Made by a program: the position numbers and the translations under genes. This document shows positions 12,478 through 23,284 of a stretch of DNA of 64,000 bases, in pieces. Numbering within the stretch: the stretch's first letter is position 1; each line of letters starts with the position of its first letter. The stretch comes from Klebsormidium nitens (Eukaryota; Streptophyta; Klebsormidiophyceae; Klebsormidiales; Klebsormidiaceae): NCBI GenBank assembly GCA_000708835.1, contig DF237016.1, positions 179,837 to 243,836 on the forward strand. Reading direction: 5' to 3'. The notes below the pieces were generated by a model. The model was not told where the DNA came from. It saw nothing but the letters and a program-made list of their open reading frames with translations, and did not search any database.

Positions 12478-15400
12478 TTACCCGTTCATCGCAACGCTCG
12501 AGAAACGGAGCCCGTCCGCCGCATGCGGCTCTGGCGCCACCTTAGCCTTGCTAGGGGGGATCGTGGAGAAGAACTGCACCGGTCCGACCGCAGTCAGTCC
12601 CGTCGAACTTTCTACGTTAGGGCAATCGTCGTTGTTCTTGTCTTCTGATATTTCAAAGATCATGCAGTCACGTTCTGGTGGTGTACTCCTCACAGAATCT
12701 CATCAGCTGCGACTGCAAACTTCACAAGCCCGTCGCTTGCGTGTACCGTATGTGCAATAAGAAACAGCCATTCGTACGTGAAAGCGGGAGGATGCATACA
12801 ACTTTCTCAAGAGCTGGGAGACCGGCTCAGGTGCCAGCTTGGACGACACGTGGCACTAGCTGAAGAGTATTCTTGTTTACCTGGTGCATTGAGATGAAGA
12901 CGATCGATATTCCAAGGACGAAGTTGATGGTGAGCGTGTGACCGAAGAGAGCGGCTGATGCCAGTCCCGTCACGATGGTGGCGATTGTGGATGAGTACTT
13001 TTTCAGGATGGTGTCTGCGACGGAAAAAGTATTGTAGCAGTCAGAAAGGGGGAAGGCAGTGAAAGAAGTCCACGTAGCTCATTGTGAGGGAACTCTTGGA
13101 GGAGAGTCAATGGCAGGGCCAGTCTTTGGGGCTATTCTCCGCTTGCGCTCGAAGCAGGCCCGTTTACGGTGGTCAAGGTAACAAACCGTGCCACACTTAT
13201 TGAGCCAAAAGTGCTACGCTTTTGCAAGCACGAAAAGATGCAAGCAAGGGCGCTCCAGTCCTGATATGGATGGTCGGTGTCCAGACGAACGGAAGGCAAG
13301 GCACCGCGGTGAAGGCTGGTCTCGAACTGAGGGAAATTCCGCCACAGGATAACAAGGTCACCATTCTGGGACGGATTGATCAGGCGGTGGCTTCAGGGTA
13401 GCTTCAGGTGCGGAGCGGATGCAATGTGAGTATAGAATTCTGTTTCAACTTCAGATGGTAGAGCTAAGTATCTCAAAACCGCGAAAGAGGTATGGAACAG
13501 GGCGGGCCCTCACCGGCGTATTTGAAGAAGAAGGACCCGAGGATGCCCTGCATGGCGTTGTTGGCGACCAGCAGCATGGTCATGGCGCTGTGGCCCGCAA
13601 ACACGCTCCGCCCGTCGCGCGGCTTGGCTAGCACGAACGCAACGAGACCCAGCAGGTTAAAGGCCAGGCCGTAACTGTACAGGAACAGATTCTGCACGAA
13701 GACAGTCAAGCAAGGGTTGTCGCGTGCTCAAGGGTAGACGAACGCAGGGGGCCAGTACATAGCCGAAGGGCCAAAGTTGTTGCCAGTGCGGCGCAATACA
13801 TCATCGTTCTTATGTTGCTTTGAAACTCAAGGGCGAAGCAGTGTCCATCACGTCAGGGACACGAGGGCACGCCAAAACGCGGGAACGCCACCTGTCAGTT
13901 GTACGGACTCGTTCGACGTAGCTAAGACTGGAGGCAAGACGGGAACCAACGTTTCAACCGCAACAGCTAGAAGTCAAGGAACTCTTACCTGTAGATGAAC
14001 GCTGGTTTCGAAGTTCTTTTTCAAGGTATACTCGTTATATACACTGGCCGTGGAAGGGATTGTCAACTGCAAAAAAAAGCCGTCGATATCTTCACGGAGT
14101 CAAAGCCTTCAGAGTCTTGCAGCAGCTTTCGCATTTGCCTGCGACATTGCAGTTGAGAATGAACCCCAGCTTCTAGCCGCTGGGTTTTGAACCGAATTCT
14201 ATTAAACGGACATTAAAAGTGTGCACGGGCAGCCGGAACGGCCTCCAAGAAGGTTCGACTCACCGTTAGTAGCGTGCACAGGTACCCCGCAAGCGGCAGT
14301 GCTTGCACTGGACCGTCGGAGTTGGACTGCGTTGGTATCTGGTTAACGCTTATTCCTATCAGTAGTAGGCAAAGCGCCTCCCATTGCAACGTGGAGAAGC
14401 GCCGCCGCATGACTAGCTTGAGGAGGAGGGCTATGACCAATATCTGCATCAAAATCATGCCGCCTGTCTGAGGGTGGTCCTTGACTGAACAACTGAAACA
14501 ACGAATAGATGCTTCTCCGGGCTTTATGGCAGTACCTACAAGCCTGTCCCTTCTTTGTCGGATCAACTGGACATGCTGAAACAGGCGAAAATCTCAACGC
14601 TCATCACTATTTCCATGGAGCTTTCTTGACATGATGCATGACAGCTCTCTTAGAGGAGTGCGGAATTCAGATCACGAAACAAGAGCGTGATAATAAACCT
14701 CTCACCTTCAAGTTGCCCAACATCTTGACAGTTGCTGGCTTGAAATAAAGCTGCAGTACAGTAGATCACAGTGAGTGAGATCTGCACATCAGTGCTCAAT
14801 TCGGTTCCACCCTATGCAGGATTTCATGTGAGAGAAGGCTCGGCACTGAGTTGCACAAGTTTACAGACTCCTAAACCTTGTGAACAAACACAATGGATTC
14901 CAACAACCTTTTAATAAGCATCTTGCCTTGCTTGTAGAATCTCAGCTTCGATTACCAAAGCTCCAAGAAGCCCTCCCAGATAAGAGCAGCCAAACAGATT
15001 TCGGTCCCCTCAATTGCTTGCTTCTTCCCAGTATCCCAACCGGCTTTCCAAAAAATTAACCCATGGTCGGTTGATTGACAAGAACCCCCCGTCAGGCAGA
15101 ATGGCAGTCGCAGAAGGAAGTTGGAGATAGTAAGAGCCACAAGTGCTGACGCCGAGGTAATATGTTTCCTTACTTGCATGACAAACTTCAAGTAATTATT
15201 TACAGCGAAGAGACCCGCGGGAACAGCCAAAAGGTAGTTGGCTCGAGCAGCTTGTACGACCACTTGTTTTGAAAGCAGTGACCTCTCCCCCCTTGTCTGC
15301 CTCCTCGCCTGTGGGAGCAATATGTCAGAAAGTTGGACAAGCAACATTTGAAAGTCTGAACTCAGATAGGAGGAAAGGCCAAACATTCTGCGAAGCGACA

Positions 15401-16111
15401 TGCTGACACGCACAAGCAGAAGTTTTGTCTGAGATATCAGCTCTTCAGAAGTATCACCAGGTAAAGGAACACTGATCAAATCACCTGAGTGAGTAGCATC
15501 CCCACAGCAAACGTTGTCTTGGTCACCTCTGTCAGAAAGTTGACAGAAACTGGGTTGAACGGGAACGTCCCGTCTGCATCTTTGCACATGTACACCAGGA
15601 TGGGCTGCAAAAGTGTCCCCACCTTCAACAGTTTACAAAGTATGGAGAAAGCTGAAACTGTCAAATGAAATGGAGTCTGAAAAAGGGGCCATGTGCATCA
15701 CCCTTCAGATCCTGCTCAAGGAACAGCGGTTCAATTGACCGGGAGCAATGCTGTGGGACTGAGTGGCTTTCTATTCTGCAGCAGTCAACAGATCACATAA
15801 AGCCAGGAGGAGCAGCATCAGGATTAAAATTTCCTGGTTCCTTCTCAAGGGTGAATGTAAGCACACCACCCCACAGCACTTATTGGTCAAACCACTCACT
15901 CAATCAACGTCAAGATACACAGTTGGTTCTGCAAACTCACCTGCATTCCAATGAAAATGCAGTCCAAGAAGACTAGAAGAAACCTGAAGAGGCGCATCTG
16001 CCGGGTGCTTGGACTTGCATAAGCAGGCGCAGCTTTCGTAAGACCGCTCTCCATGTTGGTCGGTCCACCACAAGCGGAGCACTTGCCTGGGCGCTCATCT
16101 TTGAGCTTCAT
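12478..16111 (-). CDS. CMP-sialic acid transporter-like nucleotide-sugar transporter
   Basis: Nine exons keep phase: 15941-16111, 15485-15604, 15174-15308, 14706-14750, 14264-14443, 13989-14066, 13514-13691, 12881-13014 and 12478-12573. The product is about 378 residues. It matches, motif for motif, the plant CMP-sialic-acid-transporter-like family (NST/TPT clade, Golgi, about ten membrane helices): [94 protein letters not shown] and [12 protein letters not shown]. The N-terminal CxxC (KCSACGG) is also typical of plant members. The last exon ends in TAA, but GTAAGA at that point is also a possible donor, so the C-terminus may be longer. These proteins exchange a nucleotide sugar for a nucleotide monophosphate across the Golgi membrane; since sialic acid is unproven in plants, the true substrate is open. 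Confidence 0.93.
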
Positions 16112-16966
16112 CGTCCACAGTCACATATTCATTGGAGCAGAGCTGATGCGAATCAGCACAATCATGCTAGTCCCAGATGCGTGTGATATGTAGCACATTC
16201 TACTCTCTCTGTAACCGGAGTGCACCAATGCCACCATATACCGGTTTAAGTAGCTTGGTTGTTTATCTGACCTCTTCAGGGCTTTGCACACTTAGCAACT
16301 TCGATAAGGTTTCGGCTGCTCGCTATGTATACATCTACCTATCACTTATAAGGGCGTTTGCTGTGAGCCCCAGATTGATGAGGAGATGGAAGCGTCCCCA
16401 TTTTGCTTCAGCCTTCAATGCGCTTCCTAAGCTTTGGCCTGGGGGAGAACTTTGTAAGGATCCTTGAAAACCCAGGCCTGGCCGTCGATCATATATCGAC
16501 ATTCTCAGGCTGCGCTCAGGCACGACCGTCGATCTGTATGCATCTCATCGAACGGACGACAAGGATCCGTGATGGGAAGCCAACTTGAGCAGCTTACATG
16601 CTGGCTATCTAAATCTACAGGATAAACTCAGGCGCCATGCCGGGTGGCCGGATTCTGAGGGTATTCTGACGTGGGTCTTGATCAAGAGGCTTGAAGAGAA
16701 GCGATCATTGAAGGTGGCACGAAATTTGGACTATTTCAAAACCTGCAAGGGTGAAGCAAGAGGCGAGACTCGTCTTATGTGGGTCAGGCTCGCTTCCAAT
16801 TGGAGTAATGTGGTCTTTTGTACAGTACCAGCTTTCATCGTCATTTGTGACTCCTCACGAGCTTTGTCCGAATCACATAGCTTCGTGAAGCAAGTAGAAA
16901 CTTGTTTCGCAACGAGTCACCACGCCAAAGTGAAGGCTGGCGTTGGCCCTCAGTTTGGTCGTGCAG
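16112..16966. other. Intergenic region, upstream of two divergent genes
   Basis: The stretch lies between the transporter start (-) and the first recognised exon of the next gene (+). An open frame from 16585 runs to 17106 but has no domain; part of it could be an upstream exon of the gene at 16967. No promoter motif is convincing. Confidence 0.35.
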
Positions 16967-18962
16967 CTGGTTCTCAAGCAGCTGAGCAACTCAGTCATTC
17001 AACAGTATCGTGTCAAAGTCAAGCAGCTAGAGGCAAATGTTCAGTCCCTTCCATCAGTCCCCTCGATCATCTGACGTCATGTGTTGTGACATCTCAAGAG
17101 CGCTAGCCAGTGAAGTAGCGCTGGTCAGTAATGTGTTACAGCAGATCTTTTAAGGCGATTTTTCAACCATGTGTCTTGTCACTGCTCTTACGAGCATTCA
17201 GCGGCTCACGGCGCTCCAACGAACAAGTCCGTTGGGTTCCCTTGAGCAAATTTTCTCTTGTTCTTAGAATATTCTTCTCGCAAACACCTCTTTCTCTCTC
17301 CTGCAGCCAGGAAAAGGCTCCAAAAGGAACGACAAGTTCAAAACGTACGTGCACAAGGATCTGCTGACGACTCCTGAGTGGGAGGACATCCAGGAGCGGT
17401 TCGGTTTGAGTGCCCTTGGAACTACCTTGAAGCGGCATGAAGCGGGGGGGAAGCAGATGACGGTTCTAGACCAGGCGTTCCACAGCGGGGGGCCAAACGG
17501 GGACGAGCACATGTACGCGAATCAAAGCCAAAAGAAGTCGGAGGGGGCCGGGGCGGTGGTGAGAGCACCGCAGGATTCGAAGAAACGGAAGCGCAGAAAG
17601 GGGGGGGGAGCAATGAAGAAACGGAGTGGAGAGGAAAGCAAGCCAGCGGGGGAGAAGCCTGGTTATGAGTTGTGTAAGCCGAGTGATGCGGAGGGGCGGA
17701 ATAAGTCGTGCGCAGCGGGAGAGGGGGAGTCGGAGTCGCCGCGAGGTGCGCGGGCGCAGTCGGGCGGAACGCGTGCGGATACGCGGTTGCAGTCGCAGAC
17801 GGTCGGATCGTGTGCGCAGCCACATCTGGGCGGGCTGCCTGCGCAGCCTCGGTCGCCGGAGCAGGTCGGGTGCGCAGCCACGTCAGCAGCCACGTGAGCC
17901 GGCCGAGCCACGTGCACAGCCAATTGGGCCGCGTGTGCAGACGCAGTTGGGCACACCACGACTGCTGCGTGTGCCATCGCGGTCGCAGGCGCAGTCGGAC
18001 GGGCGGCTCCCGCAATCTCAGATGCAGACACGGTCGCAGACACGGTTGGAGTCGGAGAGAAGCGGCCCGCATGAGCAAACGCGGTCGCGGTCAGAGGCGA
18101 AGGATCCGCGCAGAGAGTCACATGCGCAAGCGCGGTCCCAGTCAGGGCTGAAGAAGCCGCGCGCGCAGCCACGGTCGCAGGGCCCGCCAGAGCAGAAGCG
18201 AACAGAAGCGGGGGTACCGGCAGACGAAACGAGGAGGGCGGCAAAAACAAGGCCGGGTCTAAAGAAAAGGAAGACGAAAAGTCGGTTGCCCACCCTACTG
18301 GGGTTGGCACAGAGGAGGGGAAGGGGGAGGGGGAGGAAGGGGAAGAAGCGCGGTCGGGGCCAGGACGCCGCCTGGCGGCAGGATGCGTGCGACGGGCTCT
18401 ATGGGATCTTCGACTCGCCCGGCCGGCGGGGGCTGGGGCGCAAGCTGTACGTGCACCTGATGAAGCTCATGGGTCTGGAGCACATGATCCTGCCGGGCCG
18501 CCGCGAGGGAAAGATGCAGCCGCGGGGGGGCAAGAAGGCAGTTGCGCGCACGGGTGAGCCACTTTTCCAGTTTCGATCTTCTCCAAGTTTCGATCTTCTC
18601 CGCGCCGTCTTTCTCTCTTCGTCTTTCTCTCTTCCTGGACTTCGACTTCGTGCTTTTTCGTTTCTGAGTTTTGAGTGAGACTGTGTGAGTAAAGGCGCTT
18701 CTCAGATTGTTTTCGCATCAACTTTGCACGTCTTCAACAAAGCTTGCCAGTCTAGTTCGCTGAGGCTGTGTCATCCCGTTTACAAGCATGAGCAGCTATA
18801 CTTCACCACTCCCTCGAAGCAGATGATTTGATGGACGGCTTATGGACATTTCGCCTTCAGTTTTCTTTGAGGCTGGCTCAGATGTATGCTGTAAAAGCGA
18901 AAGAGCTGGCCATGTGTCACAGACAAATACTAAAGGAGAACGGTCCAGAATCTTCTTTCTAG
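16967..18962 (+). CDS. Unrecognised basic protein with low-complexity middle (5' incomplete)
   Basis: I do not recognise this gene. Likely exons are 16967-17032 (coiled coil, LKQLSNSVIQQYRVKVKQLE), 17307-18556 and 18882-18962 (MYAVKAKELAMCHRQILKEN, then TAG). The large exon opens with PGKGSKRNDKFKTYVHKDL and LTTPEWEDIQERFGLSALG and closes with GLYGIFDSPGRRGLGRKLYV and HLMKLMGLEHM. The middle (about 17560-18300) is GC-rich and encodes short Gln/Arg/Ser-rich repeats. The reading frame of the first half must shift by one base near 17860-17875 to reach the second half, which points to an indel, a sequencing error or real decay. The first intron would be GC-AG (AG|GCAAAT). The start codon lies upstream and was not found. 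A nuclear, nucleic-acid-binding role is a guess from the basic composition. Confidence 0.45.
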
Positions 18963-19328
18963 GACAGTGGCCCCGTTCAGTGACTTCCGTTCGATTCAGA
19001 TCAGTGACCCCGGTCCGTGCTCTGCTGAATTGTGAGAGGCATTCTTTGACCATCCTGGACTTGCTGACGTCACCTCCTCTTGCCCGTCTTTGCGACTCGC
19101 TTTGAGAGCCTCTCGTTGGAAGTCGCCGGAGCCTTGAGATTTTGCAACCGTGTTATCTGTTTTGCTTACTATAAACGAACGCTCTGTAGCTTCCTACACA
19201 GATTTTCGAACCTGAAAAGAGAGGGTTTCTTACATATCTCTGCGTTTGTGTTCAGGCGACTCGAACAAGAAGTGAAACATACCAGGAGCGCTGCTCGCGC
19301 GACGGAGCGGCACGGAGGGGAGGAAGCG

Positions 19329-19545
19329 ACGGCGTCAATTGTACATAGGGGCCTGCATAAAGACTTTTTGCTCCCAGGAGGAGAGGGCGGCGGCGTCAAC
19401 TATATAGAGGGGCTTGTAAAAATTCTCTGTGTAAGGACTGTAAGGAGGCGTCAAGGTACATAACTAGACTCGGATGAGCATTGTGTAGGAGCCATAGATT
19501 ACCAGGGGGCGGCGCCAGGTGTACATATATAAAGGGCTTACTTTT
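19329..19545 (+). repeat. Four diverged units sharing GGCGTCAA...TACATA...GGGGCTT
   Basis: Units begin near 19329, 19390, 19443 and 19505. Each carries a version of GGCGTCAA followed by a TA-rich TACATA/TATATA box and, in three of them, GGGGCTTGTAAA-like sequence. Spacing is about 53-62 bases. The units are too diverged for a simple tandem repeat. TATATA boxes are present but no transcript is evident. Confidence 0.5.
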
Positions 19546-19722
19546 GGCAGCGTAGTCCCTGCCTTGGAAAGATGACAGTGGTCGTGCTCTCCATGAACTA
19601 CCGTGCGCTTTGTGCCGTTCAAAGTGTGTAGTTATCCAAATACTTTGACCATCATTCATGCGCGACAGTTGCATCGACCAGGATATGATTGCGTGATCGC
19701 GTGTCAGCCATAAATGCATTCG

Positions 19723-20083
19723 AACCAGAGTCTGGTCGTGTTTGAACCAGACTCTGGTTAGGAGGGACCGGACTCTGGTTAGCTGGGACCGGACTCTGGT
19801 TACGAAGAACCATATCCTGATCCCGGTTAACCAGGGCCCCCTGCAGCATGGTTACGAATGACCGCATGATGGTTCTGGATAACCAGGGTCTGGTGGTACG
19901 CGACCAGAGTCTGGTCGCAGCCAACCAGACTCTGGTCGCTAATAACCAAGCCGTCGAGAGTCTGGTTAAGCCTCCGAAGTATGGTTAACGAGCTCACCAG
20001 GCTCTAACCAGACCTGGTTAGAGCCGCTAACCAGAGTACTATGGTTACGGTTTGGTTAGGGCCTGGTTAGAGAGTCTGGTTAG
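19723..20083. repeat. Array of short palindromes around AACCAGAGTCTGGTT
   Basis: About fourteen imperfect palindromes of roughly 15 bases follow one another over 360 bases, typically 20-30 bases apart. The best copies are AACCAGAGTCTGGTC, AACCAGACTCTGGTT and GACCAGAGTCTGGTCG; weaker copies keep AACC at one side and GGTT at the other. No open frame spans the array. Confidence 0.75.
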
Positions 20084-20495
20084 CGGCGGAAATTCCCTGT
20101 GAAATTGTCGAAAGACCTTTGAATGGAATACACGTCGTCCTAAGGTTTTCGCCTTCTTCGTCTTTTGCCTCCTCTAACTTTGAAATTACAAGTATCTTTT
20201 CTAGCACCTCTGGATTTGGTACGCCCTTTTTGAGAAGACACTATATGGGCAATTATGGTGAGAGACCATATAGATCGATGCTCCTTTAGTCCTTTGAGTC
20301 TAACCCCAAGATCCACCCACTGACATTCCGGGCGGGAGAAATTCTAGCTTTGCGGTCAGTTACTTAAGATGCAAGATCAGGCGGTGGATGCATGAGCTGT
20401 CCATGGTCTCTTCCCGACTCTCAAGCTTCTGAAGCACGTACACTTTTTTGATCAACGGGTTCGGCGTCAAGAGTACACCAGAATGCAGTGTGCAG

Positions 20496-20589
20496 TCAGT
20501 GCACCTATACGCCGCCTAGGCATAACCCCAAAATCTGCATCTCGGTGCAGATTTTGGGGTTATGCCTAGGCGGCGTATAGGTGCACTGA
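20496..20589. repeat. Perfect 44-bp inverted repeat with 6-base loop
   Basis: Bases 20496-20539 are the exact reverse complement of 20546-20589, with the loop TCTCGG between them. The arms contain ACCTATACGCCGCCTAGGC and AACCCCAAAATCTGCA. The match stops at once outside both ends. A 44-bp perfect stem must be recent, or an assembly or cloning fold-back. Confidence 0.9.
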
Positions 20590-20724
20590 ACAGTGGTTCA
20601 AGCCACAGTACTCTAGGAGCGCCCCTACCACATGCCTGTCATACACAGTGTTCAACTTCTTCATTCCTGCAGCAGTCTAGCTCGGCTAAGTCATATATGT
20701 GGGATTGGAATCCAAATCAAGCGA

Positions 20725-21122
20725 CATGCAACCATAGTTTGGACATACGGCCATTTTGCTTCAAAAATACGCTTATTTTACGTATTTGGGCGTCTTCCCA
20801 AAAATACTTCAAAAATACGGCCTTTTTTCAACTTCAAAGACTGCGGTGCCATTTTCGCGCAAAAAGCGACAAATAAGCCAATTTTTTGGGTTCTCTTAGC
20901 GCTCTGACTCTAAAAGGATGGTGTTGACTTGTTTAGGAGGCAATTCACCAAGTAAGTTGTCCCAATTAGACTATTTTAAGCAAAAACATGGTCACGTTCC
21001 AAAAACACGTGGCGTATTTTTGCCGTATTTTCATTTTCGCTTTTTAAAATACGGAAAAGTACGTGATTTTCGACCCCTCTGAAAAATACGCGTATTTCGT
21101 ATGTCCAAACTATGCATGCAAC
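20725..21122. mobile_element. hAT-like MITE, 382 bp, with 8-bp target duplication
   Basis: The element spans 20733-21114. Both ends carry the exact 17-bp terminal inverted repeat CATAGTTTGGACATACG, and the element is flanked by the direct repeat CATGCAAC (20725-20732 and 21115-21122). An 8-bp target duplication with short inverted repeats beginning CA is the signature of hAT-superfamily elements. The inside has no coding capacity but many AAAATACG/CGTATTTT motifs in both orientations, as expected of subterminal transposase-binding repeats. It is a non-autonomous copy that depends on a transposase elsewhere. Confidence 0.85.
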
Positions 21123-21461
21123 GCCCAGCAAATGAAACGGGCTTGAACACACCTTTGCAATGACTGTGCTTGCCTGTCGTGGCGGTGATTGGGTTCCATT
21201 CGTAGCTCGAAGTCACATTCACGGCAGATTAGGTGTGCTAGTAAATACGGTCTGAATGATTAAGATGCCTGTACCACAGAATTCTAGCAGAACTATGAAG
21301 TGGCAACGTTAGATTGTTCACCTGAATGACAGGAGGGAGCCTCTAAACGAAGTGGTAGTCCCTAGACAGGCACCCATTGCAACATCAACGAGATCGTGGC
21401 TAGATCAAAGGCTACAACGGAGAAATGTTGCACTGTCTGCTCAAGTGACGTCATAGATACG

Positions 21462-22562
21462 CTACAACCATGGCATGTGTGCAAGCTTCCCAATAACCGC
21501 TGCCAACTCGGCACCCAGACCCAACTCCCTGAGGCAGAGGACTAGCGTAACTTGACTCTTCATCAGGTTCCGAGCAGCACCCATCTCTGCTTCAGTGAGC
21601 CGACAGCCGCCCTTGACAAACACAATTCTCGCGCAAGCCGCGCTTATCTCTGTCCGGTCTCTAAGCCGTTTTCTGAGCCAGGCAATGCTACTAGGAAACG
21701 GACATGGCTCTGGTTCTTTACACATCCATAACACCATTGCCAACTGCCCCCCCTCTGCGGCGTGCTGCATCACATCTCCGTCCCAAGAACAGCCCTGTGT
21801 TCGCATATACCGCATCATGTCTAAGGGGCCCTCTTCCGCCGCATGATTGCACGCCCTTCTTGTTAGCGGACAGCCCTGCGAATGTACCCACTGAAGCACT
21901 TCCAAGTTACCGCTTCGGACAGCGTTCCGACACATCAGGTCCGCGTCCCAAGAATAGCCAGCAGACCGTGCCCACTTCAGCATTCTCAGATCCCCTCCGG
22001 CTGCTGCCATCTCGCACAAGAACTCCCTTTGCCGCGCGCCGGCATTGTGCGCCCATTGAAGCACTGCCAGCTGGCCCGACATCGCCGCATGATCCAGAAG
22101 TGTGTTATCAAAAGGGCACTTGTGAACCAACGCCCACTGTAAGACCCCAAAGTGACGTTTCCAAAACGCCGCAGAGCAAACCTCAGCGTTCCAGGGACAC
22201 CCTTCGGAGCGCGCCCACTGTAGGATTGCCAAGTGCCCCTTCTTGGCCGCTTCGATGCACACGTCAGCATCCCACGGGCAGCCTTGCGCGCGCGCCCATC
22301 GCAACACGGCAAGGGAGCCCTTTTGAGCTGCCGCCGCACATATTGTTCCGCGCTGCAAAGAGTACACCCACTTCAAGAACTGCGGCTGACCGCCGACCGC
22401 CGCAGAGTGGAAGATCCCAGTGCTCCAGGGAAGCTGGCTAGAAGAGAAGGCCCGTTTCTTGAAGTGCTTGGATTCATGCGGACCCACAGTAAGGTTGCAG
22501 ATATTTTCCAGCCCCACAGACTGCCCAACTTCGTCCGACTCCGCCAAGGTTGGTAAACTCAT
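21462..22562 (-). CDS. Single-exon ankyrin-repeat protein
   Basis: An uninterrupted frame of 366 residues starts at ATG 22560-22562; a GTG two codons upstream was not chosen. From about residue 60 to 290 it consists of eight or more repeats of about 27 residues with the pattern AAxxGxLxxLQWARxxGCPWD, for example LAVLRWARAQGCPWDADVC and LAILQWARSEGCPWNAEVC. This is the ankyrin variant common in algal, oomycete and giant-virus proteins. No F-box or other catalytic domain is visible at the N-terminus; the C-terminal 75 residues are helical and unrecognised. Such repeats bind proteins; the partner is unknown. The lack of introns contrasts with its neighbours and fits expansion by retroposition or exchange with viruses, though intronless ankyrin families also expand within algae. 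Confidence 0.88.
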   Translation of the reverse strand: MSLPTLAESDEVGQSVGLENICNLTVGPHESKHFKKRAFSSSQLPWSTGIFHSAAVGGQPQFLKWVYSLQRGTICAAAAQKGSLAVLRWARAQGCPWDADVCIEAAKKGHLAILQWARSEGCPWNAEVCSAAFWKRHFGVLQWALVHKCPFDNTLLDHAAMSGQLAVLQWAHNAGARQREFLCEMAAAGGDLRMLKWARSAGYSWDADLMCRNAVRSGNLEVLQWVHSQGCPLTRRACNHAAEEGPLDMMRYMRTQGCSWDGDVMQHAAEGGQLAMVLWMCKEPEPCPFPSSIAWLRKRLRDRTEISAACARIVFVKGGCRLTEAEMGAARNLMKSQVTLVLCLRELGLGAELAAVIGKLAHMPWL

Positions 22563-23186
22563 GCTCACCGCAACGTATTGGAGATTTTGGCCGAAGCACT
22601 GCGACTGCTAAAGAAGCCACTGAATAAGAAAATGAGGAGGGGCGCCGCTCGCTGCGACAGACGTTGCTGCCTCTTCTCGGTTTCATGCTTCTACCGAATG
22701 TGCAACCGTAGCGCGTGAAATGTTGCAGCTATATCATAGTATATGACTCACGAACCCTTGATTAATTGGAAATCTGCCAGTCAGGATAGAATTACGTGGA
22801 TATAAGTTGTTTAGCAGACGACGCATTTATTAGGTACCGGTATTAAAATGCGGTCCACGATGCACCGTCAGCTGAGCCTGGCCGTACTGATAAAAGACTG
22901 AGCGATCATGGCGGACGTGGTACCGCAGCGGCCATTTTGGATAACATTCTGCCCTCGTGTCGTCACGAATTCCGTGAAGTGGTACGTACCAGCTACAGCG
23001 ATCCGAATGGCGGGTATACGGGGCACAGGCCCCGGGCTGTCTGGTCGCCGAGGCGTGGAAGTCGAGAATCACACCTTAAAACATAGTATTTAACCCGCGC
23101 AGCGACGATCATAGGCTCATAGCATGCCATGGCACCCCCGGGGCGGCATCGGCTGGCACAAAGCCGTCAGCTAATTACGTCGTATA
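22563..23186. other. Intergenic region, no gene seen
   Basis: The stretch upstream of the ankyrin gene up to the gap in the assembly holds only short frames without domains. GGTACCGG-type and ACGTGG-type short palindromes occur, but nothing supports a specific regulatory call. Confidence 0.35.
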
Positions 23187-23284
23187 NNNNNNNNNNNNNN
23201 NNNNNNNNNNNNNNNNNNNNNNNNNNNNNNNNNNNNNNNNNNNNNNNNNNNNNNNNNNNNNNNNNNNNNNNNNNNNNNNNNNNN
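23187..23284. other. Assembly gap (98 N)
   Basis: Unsequenced run of N. The two flanks do not share sequence, so this gap is not an obvious collapsed repeat. Open frames crossing it are meaningless. Confidence 0.99.

Noticed and set aside
17422-18310. Long antisense frames of over 200 codons across 17.4-18.3 kb
   Set aside because: They arise from stop-poor GC-rich repeat sequence. The plus strand has acceptor and donor sites and globular-looking ends; the minus strand has neither.
18843-19105. 87-codon frame at 18842-19105 (+)
   Set aside because: It overlaps the proposed last exon of the upstream gene in another frame and has no domain.
19723-20083. CRISPR array
   Set aside because: The units are degenerate palindromes with irregular spacing and no constant-length spacers, in a eukaryotic genome.
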